From: Janthinobacterium sp.
GTDB taxonomy: Bacteria; Pseudomonadota; Gammaproteobacteria; Burkholderiales; Chitinibacteraceae
Reading direction: 5' to 3'
DNA: 64,000 nt
Assembly (NCBI GenBank): GCA_025360045.1
Contig: JANYCY010000056.1
Location: 1-64,000, forward strand
The number at the start of each line of letters is the position of its first letter. Position 1 is the first letter of the stretch. The position numbers and the translations under genes were made by a program. Below the pieces are notes generated by a model. That model was not told the DNA's origin. It ran no database searches and was given only the letters and a program-made list of their open reading frames with translations. Below are positions 1-10,781 of this stretch, piece after piece.

Positions 1-19
1 GGAAAAAATATGTGATTTT

Positions 20-92
20 CGTAGGGTGTGCAAGTGCCTTTCTTGCGCACCAGCCCTTGGTGCGTAACGCCTACGGCGTTTTGCACCCTACG
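20..92. repeat. Dispersed palindromic repeat, family A (GTAGGG...CCCTAC)
   Basis: The stretch begins CGTAGGGTGTGCAA and ends TTGCACCCTACG, so its ends are inverted copies of each other. Related elements with the core TAGGGTGGG or TAGGGCGGG and inverted ends recur about ten times in this window, always outside or at the edges of genes. It lies just downstream of the minus-strand hybrid kinase gene and could fold as a hairpin at the 3' end of that mRNA. Confidence 0.7.
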
Positions 93-123
93 AAAAATGC
101 ATGATTTAAAAAGATTGGATAAT

Positions 124-2814
124 TTATGCTTGGGTACTTATATTTTTCACCGGCAACCATTTTTCTATTTCAAGTTGCAAAGCATCAATACTAATTGGCT
201 TGGATAAAAACCCATTCATCCCCGCCTCTTTGCAGCGCTTCATATCTTCCTTAAAAGCATTCGCCGTGAGTGCCAAGATCACAATATTGCTTTTATCACT
301 ATTTAATAAGCGAATGGCTCGGGTGGCGTCAAATCCATCCATTTTAGGCATTTGGCAATCCATAAGTACCAAATCATAATTTTGTTGCTCAACAGCCTGC
401 ACGGCAGCCACGCCGTCTTCTACCACGTCAACACGACAGCCAATTTTCTCTAGCATTAATACCGCAATTTTTTGATTTAATGAATTATCTTCCGCTAATA
501 ATAAATAGGGCTTAATCACCGCTCTTTGCTCTTCGATTGCGCCTAAGGTGATTAATACCCGCTCAGGCTTTTTAACTTCAGTCAAACTAAACACCACTTC
601 TAAACAGCCATACAATTGGGAAGTGCGAATAGGCTTACTTAAAAAAGCAGTAAACCCAGCCTCATGCGCCATATCGTTCTGCCCTAATCCACCAATTGAG
701 CTTAATAACACTAAGGGCATCGCGGCATGGGCGGGCATGGCATTAATTGATTTAGCCAAGGCAAAGCCATTCATATAGGGCATTTGCCCATCTAAAAATG
801 CCACGCTAAAATCATTGCCCTCATTGAGGCGTAATAAGGCGGCCACAGCAGAGCCAAAAGCCTCTGTTTCTAAACCCATTGATTGCAATTGCAGCGACAG
901 CAATTCACGATTAGCCGCTAAATCATCGACGATTAACACCCGTTTCCCTTTTAAACTTAAAGGCAGGGTTGGCGCTAATACTTGGACTTTAGCCCGATTT
1001 AGAATGATTTCAAACCAAAATATAGAACCCTTATTGGGCTCGCTAATCACATCAATTTTCCCACCCATCGCTTCGGCTAAGCGTTTACAAATAGAAAGCC
1101 CTAAACCCGTACCGCCAAAACGCCGTGTAGTCGAGGCATCGGCCTGAGAAAAAGGCTGAAATAAAATCGCCTTTACTTCAGCGTCCAACCCAATACCATG
1201 ATCCTCTACCTCAATATGCAATTGATATTGCTCATGATAAACCGCCTGTGCCCGCACCCGAATCAAAACGGGTCCTGCTGCGCTAAATTTAATCGCGTTA
1301 TTTAATAAATTTAAAACTATTTGTCTTAGTCGCACAGGGTCGCCATTTAAACGCCAAGGCACCGATGGATCCACCAAACCCACTAATTCTAATTTTTTCT
1401 CTACCGCTTTAGCCGCCACCAACTCTAAAGACTCCTCAATGGAGCGGCGCAAATCAAAATCAATATATTCTAGCTCTAGTTTCCCTGCTTCAATTTTAGA
1501 GAAGTCCAGTAAATCATTAATCTGCGAAAGTAGCGCGTCCCCTCCGGTATTAATCGATTCTAAAAAATCTCTTTGCTGAGGATTAAGTTCTGTATCAAGC
1601 AGTAAAGCAGAGAACCCTAAAATAGCATTCAGTGGAGTGCGTATTTCATGACTCATATTGGCTAAAAAGTCACTTTTTGTTTGATTGGCCTTGTCTGCGG
1701 CCAGCTTGGCTTCTCTTAATGTCACGGCCAATTTTCTGGTTGATTCTTCGGCTCTTTTCCGGTCAGAAATATCATTCAGTAAACCTTGCAGCATATCTTC
1801 TTCAATAGGATTGAGGACTAAACTAATCCATTTGTTTTCTTTTTCTTCCAAAAAAGAAACAAAGATATCTTCACCCACCCCTCTATTTTCCCTGAGTGAT
1901 AGCTCAATCAGCTCGCTACACTTGGCCGCAGCTTCCCCCATATACTCTTGTAGCATTTTATTAGCTTGTGGCTTTGAAGAAATATCTTCAAGCCCTAATA
2001 CTCTGGCAAAAGCACGATTATATGAATATAAACGCCCAAATCGATCCACGACAAAAATGCCTGTCTCTGCATTTTCAAAAATAGCTCTGAATTTTTTTTC
2101 ATCGATCCCACGCTGAATGCGCAGGTTGCGCTCATCATCCAAAATCATCACTAAGCGATTCAATAATGCATTCACATCCTCGACTAATCGGCCAATTTCA
2201 TCATGCTGATGACCACTAGGTATATTGAGCTTTGCCCCTAATTCGGCAGATAAATGATGTAATCGATCTGAGATATTTTTAATCGGCTGGGTAATTAATT
2301 TAAAAACCATAACCACAACGGAACAAGCCACCACCACGGCCTGCATTAATAATAAATAAACCACCAAGAGTGATCGCTCAGCCACGCTTTGTTGAATAAC
2401 AAGGGGGTTTAAATTCAATATAATTTTACAAACGACTTCTTGCGAATTAAATGGAGATGTCACTTGGCGGATCACTTGCCCATCCCCCAATACTTGCAAG
2501 CCTTCTTTTGTGTCACCTACTTGAGCCAATATATTGGTTTCATTTTTAATCATCACCTGGCTAATAAAATGATTTTTAAGCATCCCTCTTGCTACCTCAG
2601 CAGCAAGAGTCTTATCATTTAAATAACAAGCAATTTTTATGGTGTCTTCAACGGTACTTAGTAATTCATTCACCCGCACATGGTGCAGGTCTCGCTCTTT
2701 TTGCGCCAAGACCATATAGCTGATACCAGAGAATACTGTACCCGCAAGCAAAGCAATACAAAGCACAATAGCCGCGCTGCGAAAAACCAAACTGGTGCTA
2801 AATATTTTTAGCAT
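124..2814 (-). CDS. Hybrid sensor histidine kinase with two receiver domains
   Basis: The 896-residue protein has a first membrane segment at about 12-36, a short periplasmic region, a second membrane segment at about 148-171, HAMP (172-225), PAS (240-350), HisKA with the phospho-acceptor His389 in the SHEIRTP box, and a HATPase domain (N box NLLNNAIKF, G2 box GGTGLGL). Two receiver domains follow; their likely phospho-Asp residues are Asp675 (FLDGQMP) and Asp819 (LMDCQMP). There is no Hpt domain or DNA-binding output, so phosphate must pass to a separate Hpt or regulator not seen nearby. It is the last gene of a minus-strand operon with a small binding protein and an outer-membrane protein, which may form its input. 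The domain reading is firm; the signal is unknown. Confidence 0.93.
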   Translation of the reverse strand: MLKIFSTSLVFRSAAIVLCIALLAGTVFSGISYMVLAQKERDLHHVRVNELLSTVEDTIKIACYLNDKTLAAEVARGMLKNHFISQVMIKNETNILAQVGDTKEGLQVLGDGQVIRQVTSPFNSQEVVCKIILNLNPLVIQQSVAERSLLVVYLLLMQAVVVACSVVVMVFKLITQPIKNISDRLHHLSAELGAKLNIPSGHQHDEIGRLVEDVNALLNRLVMILDDERNLRIQRGIDEKKFRAIFENAETGIFVVDRFGRLYSYNRAFARVLGLEDISSKPQANKMLQEYMGEAAAKCSELIELSLRENRGVGEDIFVSFLEEKENKWISLVLNPIEEDMLQGLLNDISDRKRAEESTRKLAVTLREAKLAADKANQTKSDFLANMSHEIRTPLNAILGFSALLLDTELNPQQRDFLESINTGGDALLSQINDLLDFSKIEAGKLELEYIDFDLRRSIEESLELVAAKAVEKKLELVGLVDPSVPWRLNGDPVRLRQIVLNLLNNAIKFSAAGPVLIRVRAQAVYHEQYQLHIEVEDHGIGLDAEVKAILFQPFSQADASTTRRFGGTGLGLSICKRLAEAMGGKIDVISEPNKGSIFWFEIILNRAKVQVLAPTLPLSLKGKRVLIVDDLAANRELLSLQLQSMGLETEAFGSAVAALLRLNEGNDFSVAFLDGQMPYMNGFALAKSINAMPAHAAMPLVLLSSIGGLGQNDMAHEAGFTAFLSKPIRTSQLYGCLEVVFSLTEVKKPERVLITLGAIEEQRAVIKPYLLLAEDNSLNQKIAVLMLEKIGCRVDVVEDGVAAVQAVEQQNYDLVLMDCQMPKMDGFDATRAIRLLNSDKSNIVILALTANAFKEDMKRCKEAGMNGFLSKPISIDALQLEIEKWLPVKNISTQA

Positions 2815-2869
2815 AGGAATCGCTTTAGGGAATAAGCTGCATTTATATCTCGGGCAATAGCAATATCAA

Positions 2870-3289
2870 TCAATGATTAAAATCAAAAACAACTTTCACT
2901 TTATCCGTGACCTTACTCCTATCGCAATAAGCTATATAATTAATATTACTCGCCACCATTTGCACCACGGCATCGCTACTATCAACCCCCAAAGGAGGGG
3001 CCACCTGCCCCGAAAACTTGAGCCTTGCCCAATATGAATCCACCTCGGCCAATTCTTTATTTAATAAACCACGATAAAATTGCTCTCTACCCGATACAGG
3101 ATGCAGCACATCCAAAGGCATTACACTTTGCCCTGAAGGAAATCGACGATAACGGCCCATGAAAATATTAATCACCTCTCCTTTGTTTAATTGTGTGACG
3201 CCGCTATTGGGGTGCACAATCACCACCCAATCACCTGCCCACGCAATATTTGCAAATAATAGGCTGATAAAGAAAATAAGGACTCTCAT
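2870..3289 (-). CDS. Small periplasmic phosphate-binding-like (PstS-like) protein
   Basis: The 139-residue protein has a clear signal peptide (hydrophobic segment then IAWAG) and a mature domain beginning WVVIVHPNSGV. The segment NKGEVINIFMGRYRRFPSG is typical of short PstS-like substrate-binding domains. It is about half the length of a true PstS, and no permease or ATPase gene lies nearby, so it is unlikely to serve a transporter. It sits 9 bp after the outer-membrane protein gene and 55 bp before the hybrid kinase gene on the same strand. I infer that it acts as a periplasmic sensing accessory of that kinase. The ligand is not known and could be an anion other than phosphate. Confidence 0.8.
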   Translation of the reverse strand: MRVLIFFISLLFANIAWAGDWVVIVHPNSGVTQLNKGEVINIFMGRYRRFPSGQSVMPLDVLHPVSGREQFYRGLLNKELAEVDSYWARLKFSGQVAPPLGVDSSDAVVQMVASNINYIAYCDRSKVTDKVKVVFDFNH

Positions 3290-3298
3290 AGGGCCGCC

Positions 3299-4543
3299 TT
3301 AGAAGATAAAATCTAAGGTCAAGCTGTAAATGGTTGCACGCCCATCCCAGCTAGGCTGTTTATTTGCCCACTGAAATGAATCGAGACCATCAACCCGATC
3401 AACTTGGAATTTAACATCTAAATTGCGCATTACATCGTAACGCACCCCCAGAGTATAGGTAGATTGATCACTCAAAGGATAAGGCTGAATCCGCCTGGCT
3501 AATCCATTCACTTGGGCGAAAGGAGGGATATCAGGCAAGCCGACATCCTTTTTAACAATATTTGGCTTTACTTTTGAATATGAAGCATAGGGGGTAAATG
3601 CGTCTAGGCGATAAGCTAGCATTAAATACCCAGCATCATTGTCTGGATAGGAAATGGTCGTTGCTAATAACCTGCGCAGCATTAATTGAATTTGCAAAGG
3701 ACCATTATCATAAATCATCCCTGCGGAAATAAATTCAACCGTTTTTCCTTCGATCATGGCCTCGTCTGCAAATCGAGCGGGGCCCTTACTCAATGCGCTA
3801 AGCTGGGGTGAGCGTAATACATTTAATAACAATTCTAGATCAAGCAGTTCGTTTTCTAATTTTAATTTGGCATAGCCCACTCTAAATTGCCAATTTTGCA
3901 ATTGATAATCTAAATATCCTCCCCAAAGTAGAGAGCCATTTAAATCAAGTACACTATCGGCCCCCTGAACAGGTAGCTTTTCTCGGGCGTAGCCCATTGA
4001 AAATTCCAGCCGTGCAATCCCCTCGCCAATAGGATGTTTTAAAACCACATCCATACCATCTACATAACTAATAGGTAATCCACCATAATAATCAACCGGT
4101 GGACGAACGGGTAAATAGGAATACCCCACATTTCTGGAATCCGCTTGCATATACACGTCAAAACCCAAGCGCCCAATCCGTGCTTGCAAGCTGTCATTAG
4201 GCGTGTATTTAATAAAACCCCAATTTAATTCTGGGGTATAACTATTATCGTAGCGACGATGGCTCAATAATTGAGCCGATGCGGAAAATTCTGAATTAAA
4301 TTTTGCGTCTAGCTGCAAGCCCAAGAGCGAATCCACCCCAAAATCAAGCTGCCGTGAATGGCCTGCTCCTTCCTGCTGCGATAAATCCCGTAAAAAGTCG
4401 GCTTGATCCGTGCTGTTATACGCCGCGCCCAAGGTTGCAAAGCCACTTAAAGACAATAAATCTTGCTTAGAATACTCCTCCGCCCATCCCAAATTGGGTA
4501 GCAGCAACAACATCAAAAAATATCGAATTAAGGCTCTGAACAT
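3299..4543 (-). CDS. Outer-membrane beta-barrel protein (porin-like)
   Basis: The 414-residue protein starts with a signal peptide ending near GWAEE. The rest is rich in alternating hydrophobic and polar beta-strand segments (for example LQARIGRLGFDVYMQ and TYTLGVRYDVMRNLDVKFQVD). The last residue is Phe in TLDFIF, the usual C-terminal signature read by the BAM complex. I do not recognise a specific porin family. It is the first gene of an operon with the PstS-like protein and the hybrid kinase. That linkage suggests the three genes deal with one external compound, with this protein allowing entry, but this is inference. Confidence 0.75.
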   Translation of the reverse strand: MFRALIRYFLMLLLLPNLGWAEEYSKQDLLSLSGFATLGAAYNSTDQADFLRDLSQQEGAGHSRQLDFGVDSLLGLQLDAKFNSEFSASAQLLSHRRYDNSYTPELNWGFIKYTPNDSLQARIGRLGFDVYMQADSRNVGYSYLPVRPPVDYYGGLPISYVDGMDVVLKHPIGEGIARLEFSMGYAREKLPVQGADSVLDLNGSLLWGGYLDYQLQNWQFRVGYAKLKLENELLDLELLLNVLRSPQLSALSKGPARFADEAMIEGKTVEFISAGMIYDNGPLQIQLMLRRLLATTISYPDNDAGYLMLAYRLDAFTPYASYSKVKPNIVKKDVGLPDIPPFAQVNGLARRIQPYPLSDQSTYTLGVRYDVMRNLDVKFQVDRVDGLDSFQWANKQPSWDGRATIYSLTLDFIF

Positions 4544-4712
4544 ATTCCTTTCCTAGCTGCAACTTTGGCTAACTTTTTACTGACACCTCCTTGAAGATAG
4601 CTAAGAAGTACATAACATCAAGCCCTAGCTACTTAAGATGGTTTTTATAACAAAAAAACAAAGCCAAACCTACTTCAAGCTTACCACTCAAGGCAAAAAT
4701 GAAAGTTATGCG

Positions 4713-4740
4713 CAAAAAAAACGCCTCATCTGAGGCGTTT
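4713..4740 (-). terminator. Rho-independent terminator after argD
   Basis: AACGCCTCA (4720-4728) pairs with TGAGGCGTT (4731-4739). Read on the minus strand the stem is followed by a run of T from the A tract at 4714-4720. It lies 15 bp beyond the argD stop codon. Confidence 0.9.
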
Positions 4741-4755
4741 CAGTGTGCTCACTTG

Positions 4756-5976
<1,221 letters not shown>

Positions 5977-5984
5977 TTAAATAT

Positions 5985-6021
5985 AAAAACGGCGGGTCCG
6001 ATTTTGTATCGTAACCCGCCG
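5985..6021 (-). terminator. Probable terminator between ppsA and argD
   Basis: CGGCGGGT (5990-5997) and ACCCGCCG (6014-6021) form an 8-bp stem. On the minus strand the stem is followed by TTTTTATA. It lies after ppsA and upstream of the argD start, so it fits termination of ppsA transcription; it could also act as a leader hairpin of argD. Confidence 0.65.
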
Positions 6022-6070
6022 CGGATGTTTAATTCAATACGAAGGCACATTAATTGCAACAAAGCCATCT

Positions 6071-6129
6071 TAGGGTGGGTGCAACCCGCAAGCGATGCTG
6101 AAAAACACGCGGGTTTCACCTGCCCTACG
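6071..6129. repeat. Dispersed palindromic repeat, family A
   Basis: The element begins TAGGGTGGGTGCAACCCGC and ends GCGGGTTTCACCTGCCCTACG, with arms inverted relative to each other. It abuts the ppsA stop codon on its 3' side. Confidence 0.75.
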
Positions 6130-6135
6130 CGACAT

Positions 6136-8508
6136 TTACTTTGCCGCAGCACCCGATAGATACAACCATGTTTCCACTACGGTGTCTGGGTTCAGAGAGA
6201 TCGTTTCGATCCCTTCTTCTACCAGCCACTGCGCGAAATCAGGGTGATCCGATGGGCCTTGGCCGCAAATGCCGACGTATTTATTGGCTTTACGACACGC
6301 TTTAATCGCCATCGACAACATGGCTTTCACCGCATCATCGCGCTCATCAAACGAAGCAGAAACCGGCCCGCCTGAATCCCTATCAATCCCCAGTGTCAGC
6401 TGAGTCATATCGTTAGAGCCAATCGAGAAGCCGTCAAAGAAGTTAAGGAAACGATCAGCCAGCACTGCATTGGCAGGGATTTCGCACATCATGATCACAC
6501 GCAGACCATTTTCGCCACGTTTCAGACCATTACGCTCCAGCAAATCGATCACACATTCGGCTTCTTTTAGAGTACGCACAAAGGGAATCATCACTTCCAC
6601 ATTGGTCAAGCCCATGACATCACGTACTTTTTTCACTGCGCGGCATTCTAGCTCGAAGCAATCACGGAAGCTCTTGTCCACATAACGCGCTGCACCACGG
6701 AAACCAATCATTGGGTTTTCTTCGTGCGGCTCGTATTCGCTGCCACCGATCAAATTGGCGTATTCATTCGACTTAAAGTCAGACAAACGCACAATCACTT
6801 TCTTCGGCCAGTAAGCAGCGGCTAGCGTTGAAATCCCTTCGGCAATTTTATCGACATAAAAATCAACTGCCGTGCGATAGCCCGCGATGCGTTCTTCAAC
6901 CTGTGCTTTTAACTCAGGCGGCAAGTGCGGATAAGCCAACAATGCTTTCGGGTGCACGCCAATCATGCGGTTAATAATGAATTCTAAACGCGCCAAACCC
7001 ACGCCTTCATTTGGCAATTGGCAGAATTCAAAAGCCAGCTCTGGGTTCCCCACATTCATCATAATTTTGACTGGCGATTCAGGCATATGACCAAGCGAGG
7101 TATCCATACGCTCAAATTTCAAAATCCCTTCATACACATTACCTGTGTCGCCTTCCGCACAAGAAACAGTCACCAAATCGCCATCTTTTAAGACGCGTGT
7201 TGCATCGCCGCAACCGACCACCGCAGGAATACCCAATTCACGCGCAATAATCGCAGCGTGGCAAGTACGGCCACCACGGTTGGTGACGATGGCAGAAGCG
7301 CGCTTCATCACCGGTTCCCAATCTGGATCGGTCATGTCAGAAACCAAGACGTCGCCAGCTTCAACTTTGTCCATTTCAGACACATCACGAATCACGCGCA
7401 CACGGCCTTGGCCAATTTTTTGCCCGACCGAGCGGCCTTCGCTCAAGACTTTACCGGTTTCTAGCATGCGGAACTTAGTCAGCTTCTCGGCATTGCTTTC
7501 TTGCGATTTCACTGTTTCTGGGCGAGCTTGCAAGATGTACAACTTGCCATCAATCCCGTCACGACCCCATTCCACATCCATTGGACGGCCATAATGCGCT
7601 TCAATAATCAGTGCGTAGCCTGCTAATTCTTCTACTTCTGCATCGCTAATCGAGAACTTACGACGCTCGCTTAACTCTACATCCACCGTTTTAACTGATT
7701 TGCCTGCGACCGCTTCAATGTCGAACTCCATCTTGATGGCTTTGCCACCTAAATGGCGGCGCACAATCGCTGGACGGCCGGCACGAAGCGTTGGCTTATG
7801 CACGTAAAACTCATCAGGATTAACCGCACCTTGCACCACGGTTTCACCGAGGCCATAAGATGCCGTAACAAACACCACTTGATCGAAGCCTGTTTCGGTA
7901 TCAATGGTAAACAAAACACCGGCAGCGCCCACATCAGAGCGCACCATGCGCTGAATACCTGCAGACAAGGCGACCAATTTATGATCAAAGCCTTTGTGTA
8001 CACGGTAGGAAATAGCGCGGTCGTTATACAGTGACGCAAATACTTCTTTCATCGCCACTAAGACATTTTCAAAGCCACGAATATTCAAGAATGTTTCTTG
8101 CTGACCGGCAAAAGACGCATCCGGCAAGTCTTCGGCCGTAGCAGAAGAGCGCACAGCAACCGTCACATCGTCGCCAAGCAGTTTATAATGCTCGCTAATC
8201 TCGGCTTCCAGCTGAGCTGGGAATGGTGTTTCTAAAATCCAAGTGCGAATTTGCTTGCCCACGATGGCGAGGGCGCGGACATCATCCACATCAAGAGTGT
8301 TCATAATCGCATCAATACGATCAGCGAGGCCTTGGTGAGCTAGAAATTGTCGATATGCTGCAGCGGTGGTCGCAAAACCACCGGGTACACGAACGCCTTT
8401 TTCTGTAAGCTGAGAGATCATCTCACCGAGCGAGGCGTTTTTGCCGCCTACTTGTTCTACATCGTGCATGCGTAGATGAGCTAAATCGATCACGTAGCGT
8501 TCGGACAT
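6136..8508 (-). CDS. ppsA: Phosphoenolpyruvate synthase
   Basis: The 790-residue enzyme converts pyruvate, ATP and water to PEP, AMP and phosphate for gluconeogenesis. The N-terminal PEP/pyruvate-binding domain shows [11 protein letters not shown] and [20 protein letters not shown] (about 120-139). The swivelling phosphohistidine domain has GGRTCHAAI with catalytic His417 and the neighbouring Thr415, the residue type that PSRP kinases modify. The C-terminal PEP-utilising barrel contains [19 protein letters not shown] and the catalytic region [11 protein letters not shown]. Length matches the family. The divergent neighbour ppsR encodes its regulator. AAGG lies 8 nt before the ATG on the minus strand. 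Confidence 0.97.
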   Translation of the reverse strand: MSERYVIDLAHLRMHDVEQVGGKNASLGEMISQLTEKGVRVPGGFATTAAAYRQFLAHQGLADRIDAIMNTLDVDDVRALAIVGKQIRTWILETPFPAQLEAEISEHYKLLGDDVTVAVRSSATAEDLPDASFAGQQETFLNIRGFENVLVAMKEVFASLYNDRAISYRVHKGFDHKLVALSAGIQRMVRSDVGAAGVLFTIDTETGFDQVVFVTASYGLGETVVQGAVNPDEFYVHKPTLRAGRPAIVRRHLGGKAIKMEFDIEAVAGKSVKTVDVELSERRKFSISDAEVEELAGYALIIEAHYGRPMDVEWGRDGIDGKLYILQARPETVKSQESNAEKLTKFRMLETGKVLSEGRSVGQKIGQGRVRVIRDVSEMDKVEAGDVLVSDMTDPDWEPVMKRASAIVTNRGGRTCHAAIIARELGIPAVVGCGDATRVLKDGDLVTVSCAEGDTGNVYEGILKFERMDTSLGHMPESPVKIMMNVGNPELAFEFCQLPNEGVGLARLEFIINRMIGVHPKALLAYPHLPPELKAQVEERIAGYRTAVDFYVDKIAEGISTLAAAYWPKKVIVRLSDFKSNEYANLIGGSEYEPHEENPMIGFRGAARYVDKSFRDCFELECRAVKKVRDVMGLTNVEVMIPFVRTLKEAECVIDLLERNGLKRGENGLRVIMMCEIPANAVLADRFLNFFDGFSIGSNDMTQLTLGIDRDSGGPVSASFDERDDAVKAMLSMAIKACRKANKYVGICGQGPSDHPDFAQWLVEEGIETISLNPDTVVETWLYLSGAAAK

Positions 8509-8810
8509 GGTGCGGGCCTTATTGAAATGTTGCGTTGCGATAAACTGAGTGCATTTTAGGCTGAGAGCGCATTAAGAAAACTCAGGATAAACCATTACAG
8601 GAAAATCCATTACAGGCGAGCAAGCGGAAATATTCCCTCTTAAAGGCTAAAAACGCGCTTTACTGTAGATTTCTTGCATTTTTAGACGAAAAGCTTACTA
8701 TCGACAGAAAAATTGCGTGAAACATTGAAAAACCTCGTTTTTTCGTAGCAAAACAACCTTTTGTGGACGGCCTGCCCAGCCCCATCTAGACTTATATTTG
8801 GAGATTTACG
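8509..8810. other. Divergent ppsA-ppsR intergenic region
   Basis: About 300 bp separate the two divergent start codons and should hold both promoters. I see no open frame of note and no repeat. A Shine-Dalgarno-like TGGAGA lies just before the ppsR ATG. I could not assign a -35/-10 pair or an operator with confidence. Confidence 0.6.
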
Positions 8811-9629
8811 ATGCGTCGAACGGCTTTTTTTGTCTCCGATCGAACTGGTATTACTGCCGAAATGCTCGGCCACTCGCTGCTTACGCAATTTGAAGATGTG
8901 ACTTTCCACCGCGTCACCCTGCCTTACGTAGATACGCCAGAAAAAGCAATCGAAGTCGCGCTGGAAATCCGCAAACATTCAGTCATCGATGGCTGCAGGC
9001 CGCTGGTTTTCAGTACCGTTGTGGATCCGATTATCCGCAAATTGACGCATGTCCCTGAAGCGCTGATCATCGATTTCTTTGAAATGTTTATCGGGCCGCT
9101 AGAAGCAGAGCTTGGGCAGGACTCATCGCATACCGTTGGCAAATCGCATGCCATCGTTAATTTTGAAGAATATAAAAATCGAATTGATGCGGTTAATTTC
9201 ACGCTTAATCACGACGATGGCGTAATGCCACGGGATTTATCTGAAGCAGATTTGATCTTAGTTGGCGTTTCCAGATCAGGAAAAACACCAACCTGTCTCT
9301 ATTTAGCCCTGCAATTTGGGATTAAAGCCGCCAACTATCCGCTCACACCCGAAGACTTTGGCAACCACACCATGCCAAAACTACTGCTCCCCTACCGTAA
9401 TAAATTATTTGGCTTAACTATTGAAGCAGATCGTTTAGGCGAAATACGCGAAGAAAGAAAACCCGCTAGCAAGTATTCCTCTGTCGACAATTGCCGTTTC
9501 GAAATTGCCGAAGCCGAAGCGCTGATGCGCCATGTGGGCGTTCCCTATCTCAACACGACGAGAATGTCGATTGAAGAGCTGGCTACCACCATCATGCATC
9601 GCACTGGCTTGGTAAGACGGACGTATTGA
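8811..9629 (+). CDS. ppsR: PEP synthase regulatory protein (bifunctional kinase/pyrophosphorylase)
   Basis: The 272-residue protein belongs to the DUF299/PSRP family, which inactivates PEP synthase by ADP-dependent phosphorylation of a Thr beside the catalytic His and reverses this by phosphorolysis. The N-terminus [12 protein letters not shown] and the P-loop [10 protein letters not shown] (152-161) are characteristic, and the C-terminal [19 protein letters not shown] region is typical. It is divergent from its target ppsA. The last codons ([10 protein letters not shown], stop) form the first unit of a 74-bp tandem repeat that continues downstream, so the 3' end of this gene has been duplicated locally. 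Confidence 0.96.
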   Translation: MRRTAFFVSDRTGITAEMLGHSLLTQFEDVTFHRVTLPYVDTPEKAIEVALEIRKHSVIDGCRPLVFSTVVDPIIRKLTHVPEALIIDFFEMFIGPLEAELGQDSSHTVGKSHAIVNFEEYKNRIDAVNFTLNHDDGVMPRDLSEADLILVGVSRSGKTPTCLYLALQFGIKAANYPLTPEDFGNHTMPKLLLPYRNKLFGLTIEADRLGEIREERKPASKYSSVDNCRFEIAEAEALMRHVGVPYLNTTRMSIEELATTIMHRTGLVRRTY

Positions 9630-9826
9630 TCAGAGCGAAGATATCCTGACCAGCTCACCACGCTGTGAGGCACCGCACTGGCTTAGTAAGATGGACGTAT
9701 TGATCCGTGCGAAGATCTCCTGACCGGCTTACCACGCTGTGAGGCATCGCACTGGCTTAGTAAGATGGACGTATTGATCCGTGCGAAGATCTCCTGACCG
9801 GCTCACCACGTTTATAGTGCACCGCA
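9601..9826 (+). repeat. Three tandem 74-bp copies of the ppsR 3' end
   Basis: Units start at 9601, 9675 and 9749 with GCACTGGCTTRGTAAGAYGG. Copy 1 carries the genuine last codons and stop of ppsR plus about 45 bp downstream. Copies 2 and 3 repeat this with few changes, and each still reads HRTGLVRWTY-stop in its own frame. Copy 3 breaks off near 9810 and runs into GTGCACCGCA, which resembles the start of another unit. Confidence 0.92.
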
Positions 9827-9845
9827 CAATATTGCTGCGGTGCAC
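9817..9845 (+). terminator. Hairpin after the ppsR repeats, possible terminator
   Basis: GTGCACCGCA (9817-9826) and TGCGGTGCAC (9836-9845) are perfect 10-bp inverted copies around a 9-nt loop. No T run follows directly, so intrinsic termination is uncertain; it may protect the ppsR 3' end. The next 180 bp to minC hold no other recognisable feature. Confidence 0.55.
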
Positions 9846-10023
9846 CTATTATAGGTAGAGGCCGGTTTTTCTGATCCACACACAGTCATGCAGCAAGTCA
9901 TAAAACAAAGCTGTGGATATGAAGCGTCAAGTTCAGGCCGTAGATCATTCATTTACGCTTACGCCCTAACACAGCTTCCTTGACGTAGCACTACACGGTA
10001 AACTCCCTCTCTTCAATGATCAA

Positions 10024-10758
10024 ATGCTTACTCGGCTTACGCGCATGACAAATCCTGCTACTGATTTAGACAGCATTTTTGAATTTAAAAGCAGCAGCAT
10101 TAAACTACTGTCTTTCGTTCCTGCCACACTCGATCCGGCCCGATTAGAAGCCGCCCTCTTTGAAAAACTAGGTGGGCGTGAGCATTTTTTGGCGGGCGAG
10201 CAACTAATCATCGATTTTAGCAGCCTGCCCGAGCTACCTTCTGCGCTAGAAGTTGGCACTTTAGTGCGGCTTTTACAGCAATTTAGCCTTTTTCCCATTG
10301 CGGTGCATGGTGGCAATAGCGATCAAAAATTAGCTGCGGCGGCCGCTGGCCTTGTCGTGTTGCAAGATGATTCGCTCTCGACCCCCTTGCCTACCGCCAA
10401 CAAAGCAACTCCGCCGCCCCCCGCCTTAGTCATCACTCGCCCAGTGCGAACCGGCCAGCAGGTTTATGCCAAAGGCGGTGATTTAATTGTGCTGGCCTTG
10501 GTGTCTGCGGGGGCCGAGGTGATAGCCGATGGCAACATTCACGTCTATGCGCCCCTAAGGGGCCGTGCACTAGCGGGCGCAAAGGGCGATAATCAGGCCA
10601 GAATTTTTACGACCTGCATGGAAGCGGAGTTAGTTTCTATTGCCGGCATTTATCGCTCATTACAAGAAGACCTGCCTGATTCAATTAAAACCAAGCCGGC
10701 ACAAATATACCTAGATCAAGAAAAAATCGTGATCGAAGCTTTAAGCGAAACTAATTAA
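10024..10758 (+). CDS. minC: Septum site-determining protein MinC
   Basis: MinC inhibits FtsZ assembly away from midcell and is carried to the membrane by MinD. The 244-residue frame has an N-terminal FtsZ-interacting domain (about 18-110), a proline-rich linker (KATPPPPALV near 135) and the C-terminal beta-helix with PVRTGQQVYAKGGDLIVLALVS and YAPLRGRALAGAKGD, typical of the MinD-binding domain. It is the first gene of minCDE. The start is not certain: an in-frame ATG at 10045 (MTNPATDL) would be seven residues shorter, and neither has a strong ribosome binding site. Confidence 0.95.
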   Translation: MLTRLTRMTNPATDLDSIFEFKSSSIKLLSFVPATLDPARLEAALFEKLGGREHFLAGEQLIIDFSSLPELPSALEVGTLVRLLQQFSLFPIAVHGGNSDQKLAAAAAGLVVLQDDSLSTPLPTANKATPPPPALVITRPVRTGQQVYAKGGDLIVLALVSAGAEVIADGNIHVYAPLRGRALAGAKGDNQARIFTTCMEAELVSIAGIYRSLQEDLPDSIKTKPAQIYLDQEKIVIEALSETN

Positions 10759-10781
10759 ATAAAAAATTCAGGGGATTTATA

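Noticed and set aside
9601-9826. Tandem 74-bp units considered as a CRISPR array
   Set aside because: Units are contiguous with no unique spacers, and the first unit is the 3' end of ppsR. There are no cas genes.
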